Shown in pieces: positions 1-8,935 of a stretch of DNA of 64,000 bases. The notes below the pieces were generated by a model that worked only from the letters and a program-made list of their open reading frames with translations, did no database searches and had not been told where the DNA came from. Both the position numbers and the translations under genes were made by a program. This DNA comes from Carnobacterium pleistocenium FTR1 (GTDB taxonomy: Bacteria; Bacillota; Bacilli; Lactobacillales; Carnobacteriaceae): the NCBI RefSeq assembly GCF_000744285.1, contig NZ_JQLQ01000002.1, positions 1,984,001 to 2,048,000 on the forward strand, read 5' to 3'. The stretch's first letter is position 1; each line of letters starts with the position of its first letter.

Positions 1-365
<365 letters not shown>

Positions 366-602
366 CTATTCCTTTTCACTATTTTCTTCAAATAATTTTT
401 CTTTGCCATTTTCATCAACTATTTTAGTTAATGTTTGTTCTGCATTTTGCAAAGTTTCTTTACAGAACTTACTTAGACTTACGCCTTTTTGAAATTGGTC
501 TAATGCCTCTTCTAAGGGGACATCTCCACGCTCTAAATTCGTTACGATCTCTTCTAACTGCTGCATGGCTTCTTCAAATTTCATTTTTTTTACTGTACTC
601 AT
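366..602 (-). CDS. xseB: Exodeoxyribonuclease VII small subunit
   Basis: A 78-residue protein with the XseB pattern: FEEAMQQLEEIVTNLERG near the N-terminus, then PLEEALDQFQKGVSL and a second helix. XseB is a two-helix protein that binds XseA in exonuclease VII, which degrades single-stranded DNA. Length is normal for the family. Its ATG overlaps the xseA stop by 4 nt (ATGA), so the two subunits are probably translationally coupled. The acidic C-terminal tail is typical. Confidence 0.96.
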   Translation of the reverse strand: MSTVKKMKFEEAMQQLEEIVTNLERGDVPLEEALDQFQKGVSLSKFCKETLQNAEQTLTKIVDENGKEKLFEENSEKE

Positions 603-1948
603 TTAGATTCCTCTTCTTTCTTTATCACTTTTGCTTCAAAGTTTCCCTTGTACAAATGAACGTGTATTTTATCCTCTAATTCAACTTGTGCGCTGTCTTT
701 AATCACTTTTCCATCCTTTGTCGCATAACTGTAGCCGCGGTTCATGATTTTTAATGGGCTCAAATAATCTAGTGATTGAACAGCATAATGAAATCGTTTG
801 TTTTGATTTTCCATATACCATTCCATTTGCGTAGTTAAATGTTTGTTCATCACACTCAAATCACTAAATTTTTGCTTCACCAGTTGTGTTGGATTTTGTG
901 CGTTTAGTTGCAACATTTGTACGTTTAGTTCGTTTTTTAATTGCTGATTTTTCTCTTCCATTGCTCGGATGAGCCTTTCAGATAAAAGATCTAATTTTTG
1001 AGCATATCCTTCATACAATCTTTGCGGTTGATTAAATATATAAGAACCCAAATGACTGTTCAACCGTTGATTCAAAACCTCTACTTTGCGAGCATAGCTT
1101 TGAACAAGGCGCAATTTCAACTGATCAATTTTAATCAACTCATCAGACAACAACGGAACGGCAAGTTCAGCTGCTGCTGTTGGAGTTGCCGCTCGCACAT
1201 CTGCTACTAAATCCGCAATAGTCGTATCTGTTTCATGTCCCACCGAAGAAATGATTGGTGTTTGAGCTTCGAATATTGCTCGGGCAACTTTCTCTTCATT
1301 AAAAGGCCACAGATCTTCAATTGAACCTCCACCACGGGCAATAATCATTGTATCAAAATCGCCTTTTTCTTCTACCATACGGATACTCGATACAATTGCA
1401 TCAGCCGCTTTATTCCCTTGGACAAGAGTAGGATAAATAACTAATTGGACAATTGGGAAACGTCTTTTGATTGTAGTCATAATGTCTCTTACAACTGCAC
1501 CGCTGGGACTCGTAACAACCGCGATCCTTTTAGGAAAAGTAGGAATCAATTGTTTGGGAGCATCAAATAATCCTTCATTCTTCAGTTTTTTCTTCATCTC
1601 TTCTAAAGCTTGGTATAAAGCCCCAACTCCATCAGGTTCCATATGTTCAATCGTTATTTGATAATTTCCACTGGCTTCATATAAAGAAATGCGTCCAATA
1701 ACAAGTACCTTCATTCCTTCTTCAGGAGTAAATTTAAGTTTTTGAAAAGCCGGCTTAAACATGATAGCAGAAATTTTTGCATGATCATCTTTTAAACTGA
1801 AGTATTGATGCGCATTTGGTCTATTTCTAAAGTTAGAAATTTCACCTGTCAAATAGATTCTTTCCAAATAAGGATCACGTTCAAATTTCCGTTTAATGTA
1901 TCTAGTCAATGCGGTGACCGTTAAGTAATCATCTGACACTTTATTCAC
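599..1948 (-). CDS. xseA: Exodeoxyribonuclease VII large subunit
   Basis: A 449-residue catalytic subunit of exonuclease VII, which cuts single-stranded DNA from both ends into oligonucleotides and acts in repair. An N-terminal OB fold (about 1-110, with the stretch LTGEISNFRNR) is followed by the nuclease core with IAVVTSPSGAVVRDI, IARGGGSIEDLWPFNEE and SSVGHETDTTIADLVAD, all signature blocks, then a long coiled-coil region (about 280-400) that binds XseB. Full length. It lies 32 nt after folD and overlaps xseB by 4 nt. Confidence 0.97.
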   Translation of the reverse strand: MNKVSDDYLTVTALTRYIKRKFERDPYLERIYLTGEISNFRNRPNAHQYFSLKDDHAKISAIMFKPAFQKLKFTPEEGMKVLVIGRISLYEASGNYQITIEHMEPDGVGALYQALEEMKKKLKNEGLFDAPKQLIPTFPKRIAVVTSPSGAVVRDIMTTIKRRFPIVQLVIYPTLVQGNKAADAIVSSIRMVEEKGDFDTMIIARGGGSIEDLWPFNEEKVARAIFEAQTPIISSVGHETDTTIADLVADVRAATPTAAAELAVPLLSDELIKIDQLKLRLVQSYARKVEVLNQRLNSHLGSYIFNQPQRLYEGYAQKLDLLSERLIRAMEEKNQQLKNELNVQMLQLNAQNPTQLVKQKFSDLSVMNKHLTTQMEWYMENQNKRFHYAVQSLDYLSPLKIMNRGYSYATKDGKVIKDSAQVELEDKIHVHLYKGNFEAKVIKKEEESK

Positions 1949-1980
1949 TCCTTTGGCAACGTTGCTTCATTAAGAAAACA

Positions 1981-2850
1981 CTATCTTTTTTTTCGTGAGT
2001 TAGAAGCAATTTTTTTAGCACTTTCAATCGTTTGATACAAGAGCATTGTAATCGTCATTGGGCCTACTCCTTTAGGAACTGGCGTTAAATAGGCAGCCAC
2101 TTCAGCTACTTCATCACTTTTTACATCACCAATCAATTTCCCATTCTGATCACGATTCATTCCTACGTCAACAACTGCGGCACCTGGTTTGATAAATTCC
2201 TTCGTCACAAAGTGTCCTCTGCCCATCGCGACAACTAAAATATCAGCCGTACGAGCCAACTCAGCTAAATTTTTTGTTTTAGAATGAGCTACAGTAACCG
2301 TTGCATTTTTCATCAACAAAAGTTGGGCCATTGGTTTTCCAACAATATTGCTGCGACCTATGACTACTGCCGTTTTTCCTTCGATTTCCACCTGATACCG
2401 TTCCAAGATTTTCATAATACCATAAGGCGTACACGGTATTTTATCTGGTTGTCCTATAAGTAATTTCCCCATGTTTACAGGATGAAAGCCATCAACATCC
2501 TTTACAGAATCAATAGTATTGAGTATTTTATCTGAATCAATCTGCTTTGGCAAAGGTAATTGAACCAATATTCCATGAAAAGATGGATCCTCATTATATC
2601 GTTTGACTTCATTCACTAATTCTTCTTCTGTTATATTTGTTGGATAACGCTTTACGATTGAATGAAAACCTAAATTTTTCGCACGCTTTTCTTTGTTTTT
2701 AACATAGATTTGACTTGCAGGATCTTCTCCCACTAATAATACAACTAAACCAGGAATAATCCCTTCATTCTTAAGTTTATTGACCTTATCTTGCATCTCA
2801 ATCGTCATTTCATCGGCTAACAATTTACCGCTCATAATTATTGCACTCAT
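1981..2850 (-). CDS. folD: Bifunctional methylenetetrahydrofolate dehydrogenase/cyclohydrolase
   Basis: FolD interconverts methylene-, methenyl- and 10-formyl-tetrahydrofolate in the cytosol, supplying purine and formyl-Met synthesis. The 289-residue protein shows the family blocks [14 protein letters not shown] with the catalytic Lys, [13 protein letters not shown], the Rossmann motif [11 protein letters not shown] and [11 protein letters not shown]. Length is normal. The gene follows nusB after a 339-nt gap that holds a transposon-like scar, so it probably has its own promoter, and it leads into xseA-xseB-ispA. Confidence 0.97.
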   Translation of the reverse strand: MSAIIMSGKLLADEMTIEMQDKVNKLKNEGIIPGLVVLLVGEDPASQIYVKNKEKRAKNLGFHSIVKRYPTNITEEELVNEVKRYNEDPSFHGILVQLPLPKQIDSDKILNTIDSVKDVDGFHPVNMGKLLIGQPDKIPCTPYGIMKILERYQVEIEGKTAVVIGRSNIVGKPMAQLLLMKNATVTVAHSKTKNLAELARTADILVVAMGRGHFVTKEFIKPGAAVVDVGMNRDQNGKLIGDVKSDEVAEVAAYLTPVPKGVGPMTITMLLYQTIESAKKIASNSRKKR

Positions 2851-3189
2851 ACGAATCCCACCTTTTTCGTCTCAATTAAAGTAAAATAATTTTATCATAC
2901 TTATCTTATCATAAGAATTCGAACAGTTATACCCTCAAATTTTCATAGTAGCTATTTCTAAAAATGAGTACTAATCTATAAAATAGTAAAAATAGATCAT
3001 TTAACAAACGTTGTTGGTACAAGTGTTCCACCATATTCTTTTGGAAATGAACGGCGTTATTATTCTAAATAAATAATTTGATTTACTTGATCAATCAACA
3101 CTAAAATCACGCGCCTTCTTTTTATACAAAAAGAGGCATGAATGAATTTCTTCATCCACACCAAAAAATGTACACTCTAAAAATAAAAC
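2851..3189. repeat. Gap with a putative decayed IS end
   Basis: This 339-nt gap between nusB and folD holds no credible gene. Around 3147-3178 is the string CATCCACACCAAAAAATGTA, closely related to strings at about 32070-32085 and 43165-43180. The three copies sit only in intergenic DNA and diverge outside a core of about 25 nt, as expected for relics of one mobile element. The folD promoter should lie at its right end; I see no strong consensus. The family is not identified. Confidence 0.35.
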
Positions 3190-3633
3190 TTATTCAACTT
3201 CGTTTTTACTGTCTTCATTTACTATGTTTGCTAAAACACCGTTAACAAATTTTCTTGATTTTTCATCACTGTACTTTTTAGTAATTTCCAGTGCTTCATT
3301 TAATGCAACTCTGTCAGGCACATCTGAAACGTACATCATCTCAAAAATGGCTACTCGAATGATAATTAAATCCGTTTTAGCAAGGCGATCTAATGACCAG
3401 TTTTCTAAATGACCTTTAATTTTTTCATCTATTTCATCTTGTTTTTCCATTACACCTGATACAAGTAAGTCTAAATAACTTGGTACCAAAACTGTTTCAA
3501 CTTCGTCAACTAATTCATTTGCACTTGTTAAAGCTTGTTGCATAGCTTCATCTTTAGACAATTCATCATTAACGGCAAGTTGAAAAAGAGACTGTAACGC
3601 TTTTTCTCTAATATCGCGTCTTGTTAAGCTCAC
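3190..3633 (-). CDS. nusB: Transcription antitermination protein NusB
   Basis: A 147-residue all-helical RNA-binding protein that, with NusE (S10), binds boxA of rRNA leaders and supports antitermination. Family features are RRDIREKALQSLFQL at the N-terminus, DRLAKTDLIIIRVAIFEM in the middle and ALNEALEITKKYSDEKS near the end. The start is GTG at 3633, sharing one base with the TAG stop of the upstream Asp23-family gene (TAGTG), so translation is coupled. Length is normal. Confidence 0.96.
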   Translation of the reverse strand: MSLTRRDIREKALQSLFQLAVNDELSKDEAMQQALTSANELVDEVETVLVPSYLDLLVSGVMEKQDEIDEKIKGHLENWSLDRLAKTDLIIIRVAIFEMMYVSDVPDRVALNEALEITKKYSDEKSRKFVNGVLANIVNEDSKNEVE

Positions 3634-4058
3634 TATTCGTCACCATCTTCTTCTTTATCAAGATCTAATAATTCTTGTAATTCAGTTTTTTCTGGGATAA
3701 TTCCTACAATATGAACATTCACTTCGGCTAACTCGATGTCAGTCATTTGAAGTAATTGTTCTCTTACTTTTTCTTGAATCTCTAAAGCAACTTTTGGTAC
3801 TGATACACCGTAAACAAAATAACAGTAAATATCTACTTTTAGGCCCTCTTCACCAGATGTTAAATGAACACCTTTTTTATGGTCTACTCGACCAAATAAT
3901 TCAGAAACACCAGAAGAGATTTTCCCATGCATTGCATAGACTCCGTCTACTTTATTTGCAGCAATACCAGAAATTACTTCAATTACTTGAGGAGCTACTT
4001 CTATTTCCCCAAGAGTACCTTTAGTATCATGTATCGCAACAGTTGATTCTTCAGTCAT
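3633..4058 (-). CDS. Asp23/Gls24 family envelope stress protein (YqhY-like)
   Basis: A 141-residue Asp23-domain protein. The segment GEIEVAPQVIEVISGIAANKV followed by GVYAMHGK and the late VNVHIVGI block are typical. In Bacilli the paralogue between efp and nusB is YqhY, linked to control of acetyl-CoA carboxylase and lipid synthesis; this location supports that assignment over the bulk alkaline-shock protein. The C-terminus is strongly acidic. It overlaps nusB by one base. Confidence 0.9.
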   Translation of the reverse strand: MTEESTVAIHDTKGTLGEIEVAPQVIEVISGIAANKVDGVYAMHGKISSGVSELFGRVDHKKGVHLTSGEEGLKVDIYCYFVYGVSVPKVALEIQEKVREQLLQMTDIELAEVNVHIVGIIPEKTELQELLDLDKEEDGDE

Positions 4059-4105
4059 AAGTCAAACCTCCTATATTCATTTCTTTTATACTCAAATTCA
4101 AATGA

Positions 4106-4663
4106 TTATGCACGCGATACGTAAGAACCGTCTTGAGTGTTAACAATTAAGATATCATCCACATTTACAAAGAAAGGAACGTTAACAGTTGCTCCTGTTT
4201 CTAATGTAGCCGGTTTTGTTCCACCTGAGGAAGTATCCCCACGAATACCGGGTTCTGTTTCAGCAACACGTAATTGGACTGTATTTGGTAATTCAACGCC
4301 TAACACTTCTGTATCATACATTAAAACATGAACTTCCATATTTTCTTTCAAATACTTTAATTCATCGGCAATAGACTCACCGGGCATTTCAATCTGTTCA
4401 TATGTTTCACTATCCATAAAAACATATGAACCAGCACTTTCATATAAATATTGCATTTTATTATTATTGATTTGAGCTTTTTTAACTTTTTCACCTGCAC
4501 GGAACGTTTTTTCTTGTACGGCACCAGAACGCAAATTTTTAAGTTTTGAACGCACGAAAGCAGCACCTTTACCTGGTTTTACATGTTGAAAGTCTATAAC
4601 ACGCCAAATTGCACCATCTACTTCGATTGTTACACCTGTTTTAAAGACATTTACTGAAATCAT
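4106..4663 (-). CDS. efp: Elongation factor P
   Basis: A 185-residue translation factor that enters the ribosomal E site and rescues stalling at polyproline. The KOW-like N-terminal domain carries the tip loop [11 protein letters not shown], whose Lys is the usual modification site; the two OB domains follow, ending in the family signature [19 protein letters not shown]. Start ATG 4663 has a strong AGGAGG site. It is preceded by a Xaa-Pro peptidase and followed by the asp23-like/nusB pair, a common arrangement in Firmicutes. Confidence 0.97.
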   Translation of the reverse strand: MISVNVFKTGVTIEVDGAIWRVIDFQHVKPGKGAAFVRSKLKNLRSGAVQEKTFRAGEKVKKAQINNNKMQYLYESAGSYVFMDSETYEQIEMPGESIADELKYLKENMEVHVLMYDTEVLGVELPNTVQLRVAETEPGIRGDTSSGGTKPATLETGATVNVPFFVNVDDILIVNTQDGSYVSRA

Positions 4664-4754
4664 TTAATTTTCCTCCTATGAGTCCGTTCCTATTTTTCTG
4701 TATAAGTGTATCATTTTTTCAGTGTTCTGCCTAATAAATTGTAGATAAATACTA

Positions 4755-5816
4755 TTACAATATGATTAGTTCTTTTGGAGAATGGGTAATAACTTCATTT
4801 CCATTTTCAGTAATGACCAAATCATCTTCAATTCTCACTCCACCAAAGCCTGGAAGATAGATTCCTGGTTCATTAGTAATCACATTTCCAGGTACAAATA
4901 ATTTTTCCGCTAATTTGGAAACATTTGGTCCTTCATGAATCTCTAATCCAATCCCGTGACCAGTAGAATGACCAAAAGCCTCTCCATAACCATGACTTGC
5001 AATATGGTCGCGTGCAATGGCATCTAATTGGACACCAGACATACCTGGTTTAGCTGCGTCAATAACTTTCAGTTGTGCTTCAAGCGTAATCGCATAGATT
5101 TCTTTTAATTTTGCGCTAGGTTCACCCACTGCAACTGTTCTCGTCATATCAGAAACATAGCCGTCATAATAGCAGCCAAAGTCAATTGTGACAAAATCTC
5201 CTGTTTCGATTTTCTTATGACTGGCTACCCCATGAGGCATTGCCGAACGAATTCCGCTGGCTACGATTGTTTCAAATGATACCCCTGTTGCTCCTAGACC
5301 GCGCATATGGAAATCAAGTAGATTAGCAACTTCAATTTCTGTCATACCAGGCTTTATTTCTCCCAAGATAAACTTAAATGCTGCATCAGAAATAGAACAG
5401 GCTTTTTTGATGATCTTGATTTCCGTTTCATCCTTAACTTCTCTTAGTTCTTCCATTAATCCTTTTACTGGAATCAATTCACTTGAAATAATTTCTTCTA
5501 ATAAATCAAAGGTACTGTATGTGACAAAATCTTGTTCAAAACCTAAAGTTTGAATATTTTTTCTATCTACTAATTTTGCCACTTCATTAAAAATAGGTCC
5601 TACATTTGTAATGACTTCAAATCCTACCGCTTGTGCTGCCACTTGTTCAGTATATCTAAAATCAGTCACAAAGTAAGCTTCATCTGCTGTGATGACACTT
5701 AAACCCGTTGTACCTGTAAAGTTTGAAATGTACCGTAAATTATAAGGACTCGTTACTAATAATGCCTCAACACCTTTTTTTTTCATTCCTTCACGTAATT
5801 TAGTTAGTCTAGTCAT
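4755..5816 (-). CDS. Xaa-Pro aminopeptidase (M24 family)
   Basis: A 353-residue pita-bread metallopeptidase that should release N-terminal residues preceding proline. The N-terminal creatinase-like domain (about 1-125) is followed by the M24 domain with the metal ligands in TIDFGCYYDGYVSDMTRT, the His in HSTGHGIGLEIHE, and Glu in NEPGIYLPG and VRIEDDLV. Neighbouring efp echoes the yqhT-efp pair of Bacillus. A second M24 enzyme, PepQ, is encoded at 26.1 kb. Confidence 0.93.
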   Translation of the reverse strand: MTRLTKLREGMKKKGVEALLVTSPYNLRYISNFTGTTGLSVITADEAYFVTDFRYTEQVAAQAVGFEVITNVGPIFNEVAKLVDRKNIQTLGFEQDFVTYSTFDLLEEIISSELIPVKGLMEELREVKDETEIKIIKKACSISDAAFKFILGEIKPGMTEIEVANLLDFHMRGLGATGVSFETIVASGIRSAMPHGVASHKKIETGDFVTIDFGCYYDGYVSDMTRTVAVGEPSAKLKEIYAITLEAQLKVIDAAKPGMSGVQLDAIARDHIASHGYGEAFGHSTGHGIGLEIHEGPNVSKLAEKLFVPGNVITNEPGIYLPGFGGVRIEDDLVITENGNEVITHSPKELIIL

Positions 5817-5903
5817 TATTCATCACTCCTTATTTTGTATGTATCGTACTATCTTTTTAAGTAGTCGCCTCTATTCAAACATTATATCAAATAGAACCAC
5901 AAA

Positions 5904-5937
5904 AAGAAATAACCTCACTTAAGCTAACAGTGAAGTT
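5904..5937 (-). terminator. Intrinsic terminator of the comG operon
   Basis: On the minus strand an 8-bp stem, AACTTCAC with GTGAGGTT (one G-U pair), is followed by ATTTCTTTTT. It sits about 20 nt past the comGG stop and ends the competence operon. Confidence 0.8.
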
Positions 5938-5955
5938 ACTCCTCGTTTCTTGCTT

Positions 5956-6354
5956 TTATTTTACTACAGAAGATTTCACCTCTTCGGTTAGTTCCTTATT
6001 GTCAAAAATTCCAGTAGATTTTTGCTCTAATTGGATTTCTATCTGTTTTGAAAAAACATTTTTAAGTGTTCCATTTAAAGTAAATGAATTTATGCTTGTT
6101 TTTTGGATCGTCACTGTTCCATCAGAAAAAATAACCATGCCATTTTCTATTTCTTGATTTAATTCATATTGTCTCTTTAATTCCATTCTAGAAAGGGTTA
6201 GCATGCTTTCAACTTTATAATAGTGTTTTGTCATTCTTAATTGGTTGATTTGATTTTCAAAAATTCTATTTGTTCCTAAAAGTACGATACTCAATAGCAA
6301 AACGAACACCATCACTGAAGGTAGAACGGCTCCCTTTTCATTCATCTTGAACAC
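5956..6354 (-). CDS. comGG: Competence pseudopilus protein ComGG
   Basis: A 132-residue minor pseudopilin-like protein at the end of the comG operon. It begins MNEKGAVLPSVMVFVLLLS, a type IV pilin-like hydrophobic helix after a Gly, although the prepilin site is degenerate as is usual for ComGG. The remainder is a poorly conserved soluble domain. Its start overlaps comGF by 17 nt. Identification rests mainly on position and architecture. Confidence 0.82.
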   Translation of the reverse strand: MFKMNEKGAVLPSVMVFVLLLSIVLLGTNRIFENQINQLRMTKHYYKVESMLTLSRMELKRQYELNQEIENGMVIFSDGTVTIQKTSINSFTLNGTLKNVFSKQIEIQLEQKSTGIFDNKELTEEVKSSVVK

Positions 6355-6844
6355 CTACTAAATTATTCTCAATAGGTACCTGTGCATGATAGGTTTCTTG
6401 ATTTAAAAAAGTTACTGTAATCTCTATAAATGAATGATTTTGAACAAAATTCAATGATTTTACTTTCATTAGCATAGGTTGATGTCCTCCAGACCCCGTT
6501 CGGCGTCTTAGTACTTCAAAGTGTCTTTCATAATAAATCATTTCCTTAAACTGACCTTCTTCATCCAATAACTTAAACTGTAATTCACTTGGTTTAGCCT
6601 TCACAAAAACAAGACCTTCTATATTATACTCAAATTGGTTCAAAAACATATGCCATTCAAGTTGTCTCTCTTCAAAAGTTTGTTTGCGTATTGTTTTGTA
6701 TTGTGTCGTTGCAAAGTTTAAAAGAGAGATACATAAAACTAAAATAAATAAAGCTGCTAAAGCCTCTATCAATGTAAAACCATTTTGGTCAAGGGTTAGA
6801 TGCTTGAAAAGAAAGGATTTCAATGAAAATTTCTTCTTCTCCAT
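6338..6844 (-). CDS. comGF: Competence pseudopilin ComGF
   Basis: A 168-residue minor pseudopilin with a prepilin cleavage site, QNGFTLIEALAALFILVLC, at about residues 20-38 (cleavage after Gly, Phe at +1, Glu at +5). The C-terminal part carries the ComGF-type segment RRRTGSGGHQPML. It overlaps comGE by 56 nt, so expression is coupled. It is expected to be processed by ComC and assembled into the competence pilus. Confidence 0.88.
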   Translation of the reverse strand: MEKKKFSLKSFLFKHLTLDQNGFTLIEALAALFILVLCISLLNFATTQYKTIRKQTFEERQLEWHMFLNQFEYNIEGLVFVKAKPSELQFKLLDEEGQFKEMIYYERHFEVLRRRTGSGGHQPMLMKVKSLNFVQNHSFIEITVTFLNQETYHAQVPIENNLVGVQDE

Positions 6845-7139
6845 GTTTTATACGTACTCCTTTTTGAGCAGTAATTGTCGTTTCTTCAATTGTAAAAACT
6901 TCTCCTCCCGTTCTCCAAGTCTTATCAATTATTTGATGCTGTTCGATTTTCTGTACTTGTTCGTACTGGATGCGATGCATTTCAACGGCTGTCTTCTCTG
7001 CATCAATTTTTTTTAGCATACCTACAATGAAAGGAATATAAATGGCCATACATAAACTTAAAATAGAAAATGCAACTAAACTTTCAATCAGTAAATACCC
7101 TTTTTGATTTAGTTTGTTATTCCCAATTATACCTGCCAC
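6789..7139 (-). CDS. comGE: Competence pseudopilin ComGE
   Basis: A 116-residue minor pseudopilin with the prepilin motif LNQKGYLLIESLVAFSILSL, with Tyr rather than Phe at +1 and Glu at +5. It overlaps comGD by 23 nt and comGF by 56 nt. ComGE homologues are short and weakly conserved, so the name depends on position between comGD and comGF. Confidence 0.85.
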   Translation of the reverse strand: MAGIIGNNKLNQKGYLLIESLVAFSILSLCMAIYIPFIVGMLKKIDAEKTAVEMHRIQYEQVQKIEQHQIIDKTWRTGGEVFTIEETTITAQKGVRIKHGEEEIFIEILSFQASNP

Positions 7140-7554
7140 TTCCTAACTGAAAAGCCATAGTATGTCTTTTATTATTGATAAAAAAAACTAAAGTATCAAA
7201 ATTACGCAAATTTCCACTGTAGCCGTTAAAATAATAGGTCTTACGATTTGGAGTGTTTATCATTTCTGGTAGATAGATCAATTGGTTTAATTCATTCTGT
7301 TCATCATCAATAACTTTAAATTGAATGGTTTTGTATTGAGAGGATACAATCATTGTAGTTACATTCCCAGATAAAATGGCATAATTTTGAATAGCTGTCA
7401 TATGACTCTGTAATTCTTCAATAAATAACTGGTTTTCTAAAGTAATTTTAGTTTGTTTTGTATAAATAGTTGGAATAAGCAGTAAACCAGCGGCAATTAG
7501 CAAAACAAGAAGCATTTCAAAAAGTAGCATTCCTTTTTGGTTTAAGGATTTCAT
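7117..7554 (-). CDS. comGD: Competence pseudopilin ComGD
   Basis: A 145-residue minor pseudopilin. The prepilin helix LNQKGMLLFEMLLVLLIAAG has Met at +1 and Glu at the usual fifth position. A beta-rich C-terminal domain follows. The start abuts the comGC stop at 7554. It probably forms part of the pilus tip or initiation complex with ComGE-GG. Confidence 0.88.
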   Translation of the reverse strand: MKSLNQKGMLLFEMLLVLLIAAGLLLIPTIYTKQTKITLENQLFIEELQSHMTAIQNYAILSGNVTTMIVSSQYKTIQFKVIDDEQNELNQLIYLPEMINTPNRKTYYFNGYSGNLRNFDTLVFFINNKRHTMAFQLGSGRYNWE

Positions 7555-7874
7555 TAATTTTGACTCGAACTCACTATACCATTCGTAATAATAATGGCTT
7601 TAGCGCTGGCTTGTTTGACTTGTTTTGCTGATAGATATCCTTGTTGTTGCAGTGCATCTAAGGATACCGCACCGTCTTCTCCCTCTAATTCGTAAAGTTC
7701 TACTTGGGTTTGAATAACGGTAACCAAGGCTTCTGTCCCTTGAGCATCAATTGAATCTTTTTGTTTTACGACATTTGGTACAATGAGCAGCATCAATACT
7801 GAAATAATGAACAATACCATTACCATTTCAATTAAAGTAAATCCTTTTTGATTCAACGGTTTTCTATTTTTCAT
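7554..7874 (-). CDS. comGC: Major competence pseudopilin ComGC
   Basis: A 106-residue major subunit of the DNA-uptake pilus. The prepilin motif LNQKGFTLIEMVMVLFIIS is canonical, and a short soluble domain with ALQQQGYLSAKQ follows. I place the start at ATG 7874, directly after GGAGG. The frame stays open to 8015, but that 47-residue extension lies inside comGB and would bury the prepilin signal. The gene overlaps the comGB stop by 4 nt. Confidence 0.93.
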   Translation of the reverse strand: MKNRKPLNQKGFTLIEMVMVLFIISVLMLLIVPNVVKQKDSIDAQGTEALVTVIQTQVELYELEGEDGAVSLDALQQQGYLSAKQVKQASAKAIIITNGIVSSSQN

Positions 7875-8935
7875 AAAATTTCCTCCATCATTGTGAACGT
7901 TGGTAATAACAAAGCTAGGTAAACACACATAATAAAAAAGGCAATAACTAAAAATATGATAGGTTGAATCCAACTGAATATTTTTTGAATTTGAAGAGTC
8001 AATCGCAATTGGCAATCTTTTGCATAAACTGCTAGTTCTGTTCCTAACCGACCGGTTGCTTCACCATGCATAATAATGAATCCAAGTTCATTAGTGAAAA
8101 AAACGAAACTGTTCATTGATTCTTTAAAGTTCTGTCCCGTTCTCAGCTCTTTTTCCATCTTACACGCGACTTCTTGCATGAGTTGTGTAGTTTCTTTTGA
8201 TTGCATTAATTCAATAATTTTATTCATCTGATGACCACTTTTTAACAATTGGCTCCATTCATAGCTGAATAAATTTGTATAATATAACCTTAACAAATTT
8301 GAAATAACTGGGATTTTCATAAAGAAAGCAGTTCGTTGAATAGCCGTAAGCTTTCCTAACTGATAACGAGTCACTAAAATCAGCAAAAAAGCTACCACTG
8401 AACCGACACCTAACATAGCTGGAAAGTAGTAAACAAAACCAATTGCAATGCTATTTACAACTGAACCTTTAGTGGCATTCATCTGTTCAAAATCAGGCAA
8501 TATTGTATAGCGGATCGCCATCAAGATACCAATCATAAAAAGCAATAAAAATAAGGGATATTGCAATAATTTTATTAGCTGACTTTGCTGTTTCACCTTT
8601 TCTTCTAAATAGTTCCCGCTTGCTGCTAAGGCTTCTGTCAGATTACCGTGGATAAAAGATAAATAAATTTGAGAAGAAACTCGTTCAGAGAATCCTTGTT
8701 TTTTTACACTATGGTCAAAGCGTTCTCCATTCTCCAATTCTTCAAGAATAGCTTTAATCCAATGCGCTTCCTTTGGCAATATCATTTTTAAAAATAACAA
8801 TGCATCTTTTAAGGAAAATCCTTCTGTCATTAATCCAGAAAGCTTAATTAGAAATGAAGCTTGTACAGATAGCGATTTTTTTTTAAGGGACTTGGAATTT
8901 AATAAAATTCTTTTCACTGATGTAACCATATGCAT
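7871..8935 (-). CDS. comGB: Competence pilus inner-membrane platform protein ComGB
   Basis: A polytopic GspF/PilC-family protein of about 354 residues with two T2SSF domains (roughly 20-150 and 215-340) and membrane segments near LLQYPLFLLLFMIGILMAI, MLGVGSVVAFLLIL and the C-terminal FLVIAFFIMCVYLALLLP. It anchors the ATPase ComGA and the growing pilus. It overlaps the end of comGA by 53 nt; the exact start among Met codons at 8935 and 8929 is uncertain. Confidence 0.92.
   Translation of the reverse strand: MHMVTSVKRILLNSKSLKKKSLSVQASFLIKLSGLMTEGFSLKDALLFLKMILPKEAHWIKAILEELENGERFDHSVKKQGFSERVSSQIYLSFIHGNLTEALAASGNYLEEKVKQQSQLIKLLQYPLFLLLFMIGILMAIRYTILPDFEQMNATKGSVVNSIAIGFVYYFPAMLGVGSVVAFLLILVTRYQLGKLTAIQRTAFFMKIPVISNLLRLYYTNLFSYEWSQLLKSGHQMNKIIELMQSKETTQLMQEVACKMEKELRTGQNFKESMNSFVFFTNELGFIIMHGEATGRLGTELAVYAKDCQLRLTLQIQKIFSWIQPIIFLVIAFFIMCVYLALLLPTFTMMEEIL

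Noticed and set aside
7875-8015. A 47-residue N-terminal extension of ComGC
   Set aside because: It overlaps comGB coding sequence, has no ribosome site and would hide the prepilin cleavage motif; ATG 7874 has GGAGG.
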